Shown: positions 13,129-34,441 of the stretch, piece by piece
How positions within the stretch are numbered: position 1 is the stretch's first letter
Layout: every line of letters starts with the position of its first letter
DNA from: Phalacrocorax aristotelis
Lineage: Eukaryota; Chordata; Aves; Suliformes; Phalacrocoracidae
Assembly: GCF_949628215.1 (NCBI RefSeq)
Contig: NC_134285.1
Location: 26,240,797-26,304,796, forward strand
DNA: 64,000 nucleotides
Reading direction: 5' to 3'
Notes under the pieces: generated by a model
Told to the model about the DNA's origin: nothing
The model's input: only the letters and a program-made list of their open reading frames with translations
The model's database searches: none
Translations under genes and position numbers: made by a program

Positions 13129-14585
13129 GTGAGAAACCATCCTCTGGATGGTGCCCGTCCTCAGCAGGGCACCAGTCCAGCTGGTGCATCGCTGCTGCCC
13201 GGCCGCTGACTTGCTGCTCCTGCCCTGCAGAGCGTTGCAGCGGGCTGTGCACCGTGCCACATCCTGCCCTATGTGGGGTCCTGCCCTATGTGGGGTCCTG
13301 CCCGATGCCATGTGCTGCCCGACACAGTGTCCTGCCTGGTGTGGCATCCAGCCCTACAGAGTGTCCTGCTCTACAGTGTCCAACACAAGCATCCTGCCCT
13401 ACGTGGTGCCCTGGCTCATGCCATGCACTGCCCTACATGATGTCCTGTGCTGGGTGGCATCCTGCACCACACAGACTCCTGCCCTTGTGCAGGGTCCTGC
13501 CTGTGCAGTGACCCGCCCCACCTTACACTGCACCCTTACAGTGTCCCTCCCAGCACAGCATCCTGCCATACAGTGTCCAGCCCTATGTAGTGTCCTGCCC
13601 TACACAGTGACACGCCCATATCAAGTTTTGCCCTCACTGTTACATCTGCTGTCTTGGGACCAGGAAGCCCAGTGAAGCACCAAAGCACCTTTCTGGCTCT
13701 GGTGGCCCCAGCTCTGCTTGGGACTAAAGAGCAATATTTAACACAGCCACTGGCCAAAGGTGGTTTTGGTCACTTCTCACCTGCCCTGAGGCTCCATCTG
13801 TACTTCCTCTGAAATTGAGGTCTGTTGGGTCCCATCCTGCCCTGGGAAGGGTACCCAGCTGTGCCTGGAGCTGGGGTGCTGTGGGCTGGAGTACACAGCT
13901 CACACTCCCTGGCAGGGACAGCAGCATCCCCATCGGGCTTCTCTTCTCCTCTCCGCCCTACAGCACAGCAAGTGGCTGTCCTGCAGGTGACAGCAGTGCT
14001 GCCTCACAGGCAGGCTGTCCCCATGCCAAGGCAGAATCCCGTGGGAAACACTGACACAGCACAAGTTCAAGTTATTTGTCTGTTCAAGTTTAGACTCTGA
14101 GTGGGAACTGCAACACATAACATCAGAGCTGTCTTCTTTGCTCAGGCCACACATTGGATGAGTTGTGGTGGCCTTGTGCCCAGCTGTCCTATCCATAGGC
14201 TGCATGGGGCTGGCCCACAGCAAACCCAACACTTCTCCACCCCTTGGGAGACCTGGCAGCCCCAAGCTGGTCCCAACTCACATGTTGTGACATTGGCTTT
14301 GAGAACAACCACAGAACAAAAGGAAAAGACAATGGCACTTTGCCATGGTGAGGAAGCTGGAGCTGGGACACTTGTCCCCTTCAAGCACCTTCCATTTCAG
14401 TTTGGGAGAGCTCTGTGGGCATGGCCTCAGGCCAGCCAGATGTGGCTGATGCTGTGGCAGCTCCACTGGGTCACAGAGACCCCCAAACTTGGGTCTCTCA
14501 CCACTTACCACTTAGCCTCCCTTCTCCTCATGTACCCCAGAGCCCACAGAGACCCAGAATCACTGGCCAAACCCATGTTTTGCAG
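13129..14585 (+). other. C16orf96: C16orf96 pseudogene intron 1
   Basis: GT-AG intron running from GTGAGA to TTTTGCAG. It contains the 17-bp minisatellite at 13262-13619. No further coding exon is recognised in the remaining kilobase. Confidence 0.6.
13262..13619. repeat. 17-bp minisatellite, about 21 degenerate copies
   Basis: Units resemble TCCTGCCCTACACAGTG. The first two (13262-13295) are identical TCCTGCCCTATGTGGGG copies; later ones diverge by substitution and by 1-4 bp indels. The array ends near ACACAGTGACACGCC. The unit length is not a multiple of three and the array lies within an intron, so the open frames across it are by-products of the repeat. Confidence 0.9.
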
Positions 14586-14690
14586 GTCATGGACATGCTG
14601 CAGGAGATGCTCACCATCATCTGCTTTCTGAAAACCAATTTTCAGGGCTTCCAGGAGGAGCTGCAGCTCCTGAAGCACAGTTTCCAGAAG
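14586..14690 (+). pseudogene. C16orf96: C16orf96 pseudogene exon 2
   Basis: Acceptor TTTTGCAG and donor GTACGTGC bound 35 codons in phase 0, beginning VMDMLQEMLTIICFLKTN and ending KHSFQK. The heptad-like pattern is that of a coiled coil. No lesion is visible in this exon. Confidence 0.8.
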
Positions 14691-14990
14691 GTACGTGCAT
14701 GAAGCTGGGCCAGTTGCTGGAGAGCTTTTGGCAGAGCAGTTGGGCTCCCCAGGGTCCTGCATGGATGGCCAGGTGGCTCAGGGTGACAGGGATGAGGTCC
14801 TGAGTTCAGGCTCCTTCCCACCCCAAGGCAGAAGGAAAGAGATGCGCGATCCACTCTGGAGCCAGGGGTTTGGTTAGACACTGCCCACAGCCACAGAGCA
14901 CAGCCCTGGCCCAGACCTGCCTGTTCCTGCTGATGCTGATTCCCACCATTCCCTGCGGATGCCAAACCCCCTGATGCCTCTGTTTAACAG

Positions 14991-15072
14991 GCTGGTCTGG
15001 AGGAGCTGCAGCAGCAGTCAGTGCAGCAGGATGAGCATATCCACCCCCCTCCAGAGCATCCTTGACCAAATG
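14991..15072 (+). pseudogene. C16orf96: C16orf96 pseudogene exon 3, frameshifted
   Basis: Acceptor TTTAACAG and donor ATG|GTGAGT bound 82 nt, not a multiple of three, although both neighbouring junctions are phase 0. The frame starts AGLEELQQQSVQQDEHI, while the other end reads LQSILDQM one frame later. One extra base in the C6 run at 15044-15049 accounts for the shift; without it the frame would run through. Confidence 0.75.
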
Positions 15073-15608
15073 GTGAGTGGCAGGAGCCCTGGCAGACGGG
15101 CTGGGAGCGGGCGTCTGCAGCACTGTCCACAGAGGCACTCAGCCCCCAGGCCCTGGGACTGTCCCCAAGCCATCCAGGATGAGGCTTTGCAAATCCTTAT
15201 GGAAAATGTACTCAAGCCTCCCAAGGGCTGCCCTGACCACAGTGACCTGCCTGGGCGAGCATCTGGCTCCACAAGGCTCATCTGGCAGGGTCCATGTCAC
15301 CTTCCCAGCCAATGGAGCAGGGACATCCATCCCTGGGCACCATAGTGTGCTGGTGGCTTCCACCAGCCACCTCCACTGCTCTTGTTCCTCCTGCAATGCT
15401 AGGAGAGTATCATCACCCTGGGACATGGCGGTGCAGACACAAGGGTGGATAATAACCTCTAGATTTTGAGGCCCTAGGGGATCTGTAGGGTTGGGGACAG
15501 CACTGGGGGTGGTGGCAAGGTTTGGCATTGCCCTCCCCCTCCCAGGGGCTGCCCAGGCTCTCCACTCCTGGAGCAGGGCAGAAGGGCTGATTTCTCTCCC
15601 AGTCACAG

Positions 15609-15695
15609 GCAGAGGTGCATCAGGAGCTGAGCTCCTTCCCCAGGCATGCTGCTGCGCTGTGCTAGAGCTCTGTCTGCAGACCACCTGCTGATGAG
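15609..15695 (+). pseudogene. Possible extra C16orf96 exon with in-frame TAG
   Basis: Acceptor AGTCACAG and the donor-like GAG|GTGCAT bound 87 nt (29 codons), compatible with phase 0 on both sides. It begins AEVHQELSSFPRHAAAL and meets TAG at 15663-15665. I do not recognise this segment as a family block, so it may simply be intron. Confidence 0.3.
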
Positions 15696-15813
15696 GTGCA
15701 TGCAGGCTCCCAGGTGCCAGGCTCCCTTGCTGGGGGCTGGCAATGCCCCTCAGCTCCAGGATGGCATGGGGATCTTCTCTTTCCCCAAAACCCTGGGGGC
15801 TGTTTCATTTCAG

Positions 15814-15955
15814 AAGCTTTCCAGCAAGGAGCTCGGCCCTGAGCTCTCGCAGGAGCTAGCCCATGAGGTCCCATGCAGGCTCAGCTGGCTGCTGGAGCAG
15901 CATGAAGCTGTGGAAACCCGTGTCAGCTGCTGTGAGAGCCAGCCTCAGCAGCACG
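15814..15955 (+). pseudogene. C16orf96: C16orf96 pseudogene exon 4
   Basis: Acceptor CATTTCAG and donor CACG|GTGAGC bound 47 codons plus one base. It starts KLSSKELGPELSQELAHE and contains LLEQHEAVETRVSCC, a coiled-coil segment. It ends in phase 1, matching the next exon. Confidence 0.8.
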
Positions 15956-16086
15956 GTGAGCACCGACATCACCACCATCCCAGGGTGTCTTCGCAGCCAT
16001 ATAGCCACCTGGGTTTGGGATGGCACTGTGTGGGGGTCTGCAGGAGCTGGCACTGCCTGGAGCAAAGCTTTGGTGTCTGTTTTCAG

Positions 16087-16160
16087 CCAACTCAGGGACC
16101 TTGGAGGACATGGCTGCCCGACGGGAGAAGGCGCTGGGCAAGATGCAAGTTGGAGAGGAG
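16087..16160 (+). pseudogene. C16orf96: C16orf96 pseudogene exon 5, weak donor
   Basis: Acceptor TGTTTTCAG leads into ANSGTLEDMAARREKALG and on to KMQVGEE. The donor GAG|GTGCCC is poor; an alternative two codons upstream of GAG GAG (CAA|GTTGGA) is also phase 0 and also weak. Either donor preserves the frame into exon 6. Confidence 0.7.
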
Positions 16161-16367
16161 GTGCCCGGCTGCCTGGGCCTTGGGGAGGGCTGCCTGACTG
16201 TCTGGGGTCTGCAGTCCCGCACCCCACTTTCTGGGGATGCACTGGGGCATCTCTTGGGTTGTCCTTGCTAGCCACTCACTGTGGCCACCTAGAAGCATAC
16301 CTCCCTGCATCGCCCAGGTCCTGCAGCCACCCTGTTTCTCACCCAGGGCCACATTTGTCCTCCCCAG

Positions 16368-16478
16368 GGGCCGGATTTTGGCAGGGGGGTGCTGGGCCAG
16401 GTGGGGCAGTTGCAGGAACAGTGCACTAGGCTGCAGGAAGCTGCAGAGCAGCTGCAGGGTCACACCAAAGACATGCAG
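16368..16478 (+). pseudogene. C16orf96: C16orf96 pseudogene exon 6
   Basis: Acceptor CTCCCCAG and donor CAG|GTGAGC bound 37 codons in phase 0. They include LGQVGQLQEQCTRLQEAAEQ, a clear coiled coil that in DUF4795 proteins precedes the KADK helix. No lesion is seen. Confidence 0.85.
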
Positions 16479-16844
16479 GTGAGCATAGCTCCAGGCTTGG
16501 GAGACACTTGTGCCATGGTTGGCAGCTGAACCAGGCTGGGTACAGGCTTGCCTAGACTTGGTAAGTCCCCACTCTGAAGCACTTCAGCGTGCCAGGATTT
16601 TGTAGCCATGCCATGATGGCAGAGCTGGGGACAAATGATGGTGAGTGGCTCTGAGGGAGGCATAGGGGGATGGTGGGTGGCTGGGGGTGCGTGGCAGGTG
16701 TGGAGCCTGTGTGGGATGGTGGAGCACCCAGCCATGAGCAAGGTGCTGCTGGAGCAGGGCTTGGGTGTTGTGAGCAAGGAAAGACGTGGGGATGGTGGCA
16801 GGGCTGGGGTCCACAGGGGATGGCTGACACCACGCCTCCCTCAG

Positions 16845-17009
16845 AAAGCAGACAAGGCTGCTCTGGAGACCAAAGCGAGCCAGGAGGAGCTGCAACATGC
16901 CATGGTCCAGCTGAGCAAGATGATGCAGGAACTGCTGCAGAGGATGTCCCTGCTTGCCCAAGACAGGCAAAAAGCCCTGGAGAAGCTCCTCAGCGAGATA
17001 GACTCCAAG
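16845..17009 (+). pseudogene. C16orf96: C16orf96 pseudogene exon 7 (DUF4795 core helix)
   Basis: Acceptor CTCCCTCAG and donor AAG|GTAGCA bound 55 phase-0 codons starting KADKAALETKASQEELQHAM, then QLSKMMQELL and LEKLLSEIDSK. This is the most recognisable DUF4795 block and the main reason for the family call. It is free of stops. Confidence 0.9.
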
Positions 17010-17221
17010 GTAGCAGTGTCACCCAGGAAGGGTGGTGGGGATGGAGGGATGTACCAGGCCAGGGATCACATCCCTGCATGGGGAGGGTGAGCCCTGAATC
17101 TGCCTGACAGTCCTTGTGCCATGGCTGGCCATGTGTCCCAAGGTGCCCCCAGTGTCCCTCAGGGGCAACAGTATCCCTTGAAATGGGGCTGGTGCCCTGA
17201 CAAGACCTGTACTCCCTGCAG

Positions 17222-17340
17222 CTGAACTGTGCAGTACTGGCTCCCCTGCAGGCACAGCTGGAGCAGGTGTGGAGGCTCACCCAGCAGTGCCTCTGCCAGG
17301 GACCCTGCTGTGGTGCCAACTGTGCTGCTGACTTCAAGAG
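17222..17340 (+). pseudogene. C16orf96: C16orf96 pseudogene exon 8
   Basis: Acceptor CCCTGCAG and donor AGAG|GTGGGG bound 39 codons plus two bases: LNCAVLAPLQAQLEQVWRL, a Cys-rich stretch, then ADFK. It ends in phase 2 and needs one base from the next exon to complete an Arg codon. In the family the next residues approach the FDPVKC block. Confidence 0.8.
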
Positions 17341-17551
17341 GTGGGGGCTGCTGGGTCCCATCCTATCCCACCTTGTCCCATTCTGTCCTCTCCTGTACTG
17401 CCCCATCCCCTCCTCACGCTGTCCCATCCTGCCCTGTCCTTCCCATCCAGACCATTTGTCTCACCCTGCCCATGAGGCACTGGCCACCAGTGGGACCTTA
17501 CACAGTCCCTGGGGTGCTGGCAGGGAACTGAGCAGTCACCCCTGTGCTGCG

Positions 17552-17614
17552 GCAGTTCTTTGATCCAGTGAAGTGCATCTCCTGAGACAGACCTGTGGCC
17601 ATGGCCCCAGCACC
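17552..17614 (+). pseudogene. C16orf96: C16orf96 pseudogene exon 9, acceptor lost and TGA
   Basis: The frame expected from exon 8 requires the exon to begin at 17552, but the two bases before it are CG, not AG. Loss of a single A from a CAG would give what is seen. The nearest real AG (17554-17555) would shift the frame and reach a stop within six codons. In the expected frame the exon reads RQFFDPVKCIS, then TGA (17583-17585) where the family has Cys, then DRPVAMAPA, with donor CC|GTGAGC. Confidence 0.75.
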
Positions 17615-17707
17615 GTGAGCAGTGTGCAGGTGCCCCAGGACAGACCCCCGTGCTGCATATCCACTAGAGACTGCTGCCCAGCTTTGCCTTCACATCCTCA
17701 TCCACAG

Positions 17708-17803
17708 GCACCTGGTGACCATCTGAAAGGCCAGCCAGCTCCTCCAGCCCCAGCCAGCCAGTGCCAGCAGCTCCAACTGCCTGGCACAACAGCTGCCAGG
17801 GAG
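17708..17803 (+). pseudogene. C16orf96: C16orf96 pseudogene exon 10, TGA at codon 6
   Basis: Acceptor ATCCACAG, then PHLVTI, then TGA at 17724-17726, then KASQLLQPQPASASSSNC before the donor GAG|GTGAGG. The TGA is best read as a CGA (Arg) to TGA transition at a CpG. The exon starts and ends in phase 2, matching both neighbours. Confidence 0.75.
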
Positions 17804-17895
17804 GTGAGGCTTGCCAGGTGCCACTGCATCCCTCTCTCTCCCTTTGGGGTCACTCTCCCTGTGCAGGAGGGGTAACGTCAGTGCTCCCTGCCCAG

Positions 17896-18022
17896 GGAGA
17901 GCAAAGGGCGTGGCAGGGCCAGCCGGGGGTGTCCCGCGAGTCCTGCCAGGCCACTGTCCACCTCCAGTTCCCTTGATACCATCTGTCTCTGCAAAGACCC
18001 TGCAGATTTCACCTGCAAGAAT
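17896..18022 (+). pseudogene. C16orf96: C16orf96 pseudogene exon 11
   Basis: Acceptor CTGCCCAG and donor AAT|GTGAGC bound 127 nt. One base completes the Arg codon from exon 10, then 42 open codons follow (ESKGRGRASRG ... DPADFTCKN), ending in phase 0. The phase fit on both sides is the main support. Confidence 0.65.
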
Positions 18023-18155
18023 GTGAGCCCCCATCCCTGTGTGTCCCTCTGCTCTGGAAACCCACCAAGCCCACCCAGGCTGGGATGGTGGGAGTGCTGC
18101 GGGCTGGGCGCAGCCTTGGGGCACCTCTGATGGCATCAGCTGCTCTTACCTATAG

Positions 18156-18255
18156 AGAGAAGCGGATATTTTGGGCATCAATGGTGGCGTCTACATGGGC
18201 ACACTCAGCTCTCTGGCTGCCAACAGGACCGTCACTGTGGGCAAGGACTTCCCAG
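18156..18255 (+). pseudogene. C16orf96: C16orf96 pseudogene exon 12
   Basis: Acceptor CCTATAG leads into READILGINGGVYMG, matching the DUF4795-family motif of the type DILGxxGxxYxG near the C-terminus. It continues TLSSLAANRTVTVGKDFP, with donor CCAG|GTAGGG in phase 1. Confidence 0.85.
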
Positions 18256-18548
18256 GTAGGGGGACAGCCCCAGGGCATCGCATTAGCTCCAGCCAGGCTG
18301 CGCAGCCACCTGAACCTGCATGTCCTGCTCATACCAAAGCAACAAAGACCCCCCAGCCCCGCTCCCAGCACACCACAGAGATGTGCCACACCCCCAAGTA
18401 CAGCAGCCACTATGTGTCCCCATACTCATGTGCCTGCCCCGGTTGTCCCCCCCAGGCCACTGGCCCCACCATGCAGGCTCAGCCTGTGGCTGAGCGCTCC
18501 CGGTGGCATTGTGCCCCATGCAAGGCCGTTTGTCCTTCTGCATTGCAG

Positions 18549-18631
18549 GTGCTGCCATGAGGACCAAGACAGGCTCCTCAGGGGGCTGGTGGCAGGCTAC
18601 CATAGGTGGCAGCAGGACAGCAGGCATCTGA
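18549..18631 (+). pseudogene. C16orf96: C16orf96 pseudogene last exon
   Basis: Acceptor CATTGCAG; one phase-1 Gly codon is completed, followed by AAMRTKTGSSGGWWQAT and IGGSRTAGI, with a terminal TGA at 18629-18631. It is taken as the natural C-terminus because no donor or family block follows. Confidence 0.65.
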
Positions 18632-19377
18632 GCTGGCCAAGAGGCTGTGAAATGGCATGGGGCTCCAAGGGAGGGGACAGGCACACCAGGGCTGTGCTGC
18701 CTGGCCTCAGAAAACTGGTGGGGGCCACGCTGCCCCAGCAGCCACTCATTGCAGTGCAGTAACACCACAGGCCATAAAGACACTCCCTCCTCTGTTGCCT
18801 CTCTTGCAAGGTCCCTGGGCTTGCAAGGGCACATGGGGCATCCTTGGGGACTTGGCAACCGGAGCCTGATATTTTTGGTCTGTGCCATGTCCCAGTGAGC
18901 TCATTCTGACCAGCCAGATGTTCAGGTCTGTGGTGTGGCACTGAATCTTCCAATCCCATGGCTCCTGATGGCCCTTGGACAGGCACAGGCAGTCTCCCCT
19001 CCCTGCCACCACGTCTCCACAGGGCTTTTACCTGTTCCAAAGGCAGGTGCTTCCTTCTGAGGCCACATCCTTTCTGTCTCCCCTGGTTGGGCTCCATGCC
19101 TCAAAGCCCCTGCTTTGCAGACCGTACCCACTCCCAGAACTCCACACTGGCCTTGATGCACTTACACCACCACAGTCACGACACAAGACCCCAGCTTGTT
19201 CCATATGCCACCAGCTGAGCCCAGACCACCTCAGTAGGGCAGGACTGAGCCACACAGCTCTGGCACACCCCTGCACAGGGAAGCTCACAAGGGCCAGCAG
19301 CAGCTCCAGCCCTCACTCCCAGCCTCTACCGAGGCTGTACATGAGGCAGCATGGGTGAAACCATTGCTCCTACAATA
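18632..19377. other. Convergent 3' region between C16orf96 and UBALD1
   Basis: No coding exon is recognised. It should hold the 3' untranslated end of the C16orf96 pseudogene on the plus strand and flanking sequence beyond the UBALD1 poly(A) site on the minus strand. The two genes are tail-to-tail. Confidence 0.6.
18773..18778 (+). promoter_or_regulatory. Candidate poly(A) signal, C16orf96 pseudogene
   Basis: CATAAA variant hexamer about 145 nt after the terminal TGA. No canonical AATAAA lies closer on this strand. Confidence 0.35.
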
Positions 19378-19383
19378 TTTATT
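19378..19383 (-). promoter_or_regulatory. UBALD1: Candidate UBALD1 poly(A) signal
   Basis: AATAAA on the minus strand, in an AT-rich pocket 1.34 kb past the UBALD1 stop. A weaker TATAAA variant lies at 20682-20687, about 40 nt past the stop, and could give a much shorter transcript. Confidence 0.5.
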
Positions 19384-20725
19384 TTAGCAACACAAATAAG
19401 AGATTGAAATTAATTATTGACTGGTGAGCGCAGGGCCACAGCCTCACAGTGAGAGGGCTCAGCAGTCATGGCAACCTCCAAGGGACCTGGCCCATGTCAT
19501 CCAGCAAAGAGGGGGTAAGAGCCAGGTCACGGCAAGACACCCAGGACCTATGGATGTCACACAGGGAGGCTGAGGGTTCCCTGCAGGCCTGCCATCAGCT
19601 GGCCCCTGCTCCTGGTGGGATCTCACACCCACAGGCAATGTGGTGGGGCAGCAGGCAGAGCCAAGCTGGCTTCTGCTGAGGCTGAGTCCTGGCATGCACT
19701 TGGCCAAAGCCAGCTGGCAGCCACTGCATGGCTGGGATGAGGTGTTTGGAGCAGCACACATACAGTGGAGAGGTGGCCAGCCCCAGCTTGGAGGCATGGC
19801 ATACTCAGGGCCACTTGGAGAGGGGATCCTGCAACAGCTCAGGCCCAGGTCAGCCTTCCCCTGCACCCCACCGCTGCTGCAAACGAAGCAAAGACACTGG
19901 GTTCAAAGCAGAACAGCATGTATTGCAAGCGGCTGCAGCGTGTCCAGAGAGACTTCCAGCCGCCAGGAGAAAAGAACAGAGGGGTTAAAAACAATCCCAG
20001 TCTCTAGGGTTACACTGTGTCATGCAAACAGCCCCAGGGCAAACCCCATCCTAGGAGGGCAAGGGAAGGGTGTGCTGGCCCAGCCGGGCCACCCATGGCT
20101 CACCCCGTGAGCCTCCCCATCACCAGGACTGGGCGAGGGGCCAGGTACCTCCCCAGGAGCCAGCATCCCCCAGCCCTGCTCACCAGCGAGCATGGCACAT
20201 GCGGGGTGGAGGCTGCAGCCAAGCAGGAACAGTCCTTGCTCTCCACCAAATGAGGCCCTTATAAAAAAGATGTGTGGGGTGTCTCAACCCACCCAGGTGA
20301 GTGGGGCTGAGGGAGGGGAGGAAATATTCAGGCACAACCCATTCTGCCTGGTTGGGTGGCCCAGGGGACCTTGAAGAAGGGACCTCCTCTGTAAATGTCA
20401 CTTGCATGCAAACTCCGGTGTCCCAAGAGAGGAGGGGGTGCTCCCTCCCTAAAAGCCCAGCAGTGGCCAGGTCCCAGGCAGAGGCCAGCACCGGTGGCAT
20501 GTCCCACGTAGCCTCCCGCTGTCTCTGGGGATCTCTGTTCAGCTCAAGGACAAGTAAAAACTACTTCAAACCAAACCCATGCAAGGCAGCTATTTGCTCA
20601 TGTGTCTTGGTGCCTGCCAGATGCCCTGGCAGCAGAGTTCCTCTCCTCTTTGGGGAGAGGGGGGTGGGGGAAAAAGAAATATTTATATGCAGGGGTCCCT
20701 GCTGTGTTTGCTCTCTGCTGCAGCC
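19384..20725 (-). other. UBALD1: UBALD1 3' untranslated region (inferred)
   Basis: Runs from the UBALD1 stop to the first canonical minus-strand AATAAA. It has no recognisable coding content. An AU-rich patch (AAATATTTATATG on the plus strand) lies just after the stop, near 20677-20689. Confidence 0.5.
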
Positions 20726-33872
<13,147 letters not shown>

Positions 33873-33975
33873 CATCCCTGTGCAGGGTGTGTCCCTGCGC
33901 ATCCTCCCTGCCCATCCCTGTGCACAGTGTGTCCCTGTGGATCCTCCCTGTACATCGCCTCCACGCATCCCTGTG
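33873..33975. repeat. 40-bp tandem repeat, about 2.3 copies
   Basis: Two 40-bp units (33873-33912 and 33913-33952) start CATCCCTGTGCA and share GTGTGTCCCTG and ATCCTCCCTG. They differ at only a few positions. A partial third CATCCCTGTGCA begins at 33966. It lies about 400 bp upstream of the MGRN1 start. Confidence 0.85.
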
Positions 33976-34203
33976 CAAGCTCCCCAGGGCTCCCCCACCC
34001 GCGGCGAACCGCGGGTGTCCTCCTCTCCCCCCTCCCCGTGCCGCCGCCGCCGCCTCGCCCGGGGCGGCGCCCGCCAGTGCCCCCTGCCGGCAGAGCGCAC
34101 GCCGCGCCCCGGGGGGGCAGGACGCGGGGAGCACGCCTCGCCGCTTGTGTCCTCCCTCTCCATCCCCCTCCGCCGCACCGCTGTTGGTAGGTGCCGCCGC
34201 GGT

Positions 34204-34222
34204 GCCTGATGGGAATTGTAGT
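34204..34222 (-). promoter_or_regulatory. MGRN1: ZNF143/SBS motif in MGRN1 core promoter
   Basis: Minus strand reads ACTACAATTCCCATCAGGC, a near-consensus copy of the element bound by ZNF143/THAP11 (ACTACAATTCCCA, then G, C and ATGC-like bases). It lies 132 bp upstream of the start codon in the CpG island, a typical position for this factor. Confidence 0.65.
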
Positions 34223-34353
34223 CGCGGGGCGGGCGGACTCGCTCTCCCGGCGTGCCCCGCGCCGCCGCCGCCGTGGGTGCGGGTGCGGGCCGCTCATCGC
34301 CGCGCTGCTCCGCTCCGCGTCCTCCGGCCCGCCCTGTCCTGCCCACGGTCGCC

Positions 34354-34441
34354 ATGGGCTCCCTGCTCAGCCGGCGCATCGCGGGCGTGGAGGACATCGA
34401 CATCCAGGCCAACTCGGCCTACCGCTACCCGCCCAAGTCCG
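34354..34441 (+). CDS. MGRN1: MGRN1 coding exon 1
   Basis: 29 codons plus one base, from MGSLLSRRIAGVEDI to AYRYPPKS. Donor is CCG|GTGAGG, phase 1. Confidence 0.97.

Larger units (their letters stand above)
12760..18631 (+). pseudogene. C16orf96: C16orf96 homologue (DUF4795 family), disabled
   Basis: About 13-14 short exons encode coiled-coil protein typical of the DUF4795 family shared by C16orf96 and its paralogue QRICH2. Recognisable blocks are the N-terminus MSVTIALVELADMAFG, the helix around KADKAALETKASQEEL, FDPVKCIS-(stop)-DRPV, and READILGINGGVYMG. Junction phases fit almost throughout: exons 1-4, 6 and 7 join in phase 0, later ones alternate consistently, and the last exon closes with TGA at 18629. 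Lesions: TAG at 12886; an extra C in the run 15044-15049; no AG before exon 9 at 17552; TGA at 17583 replacing the second Cys of a CxxC; TGA at 17724 where Arg is likely (CGA to TGA). The human protein is roughly twice as long. QRICH2 acts in sperm flagella; the function of C16orf96 is unclear. Five lesions make a pure assembly-error explanation unlikely. Confidence 0.85.

Noticed and set aside
13148-13675. 175-codon open frame rich in LPY/CP repeats
   Set aside because: It is a translation of the intronic 17-bp minisatellite; the unit length is not a multiple of three and the frame is not conserved sequence.
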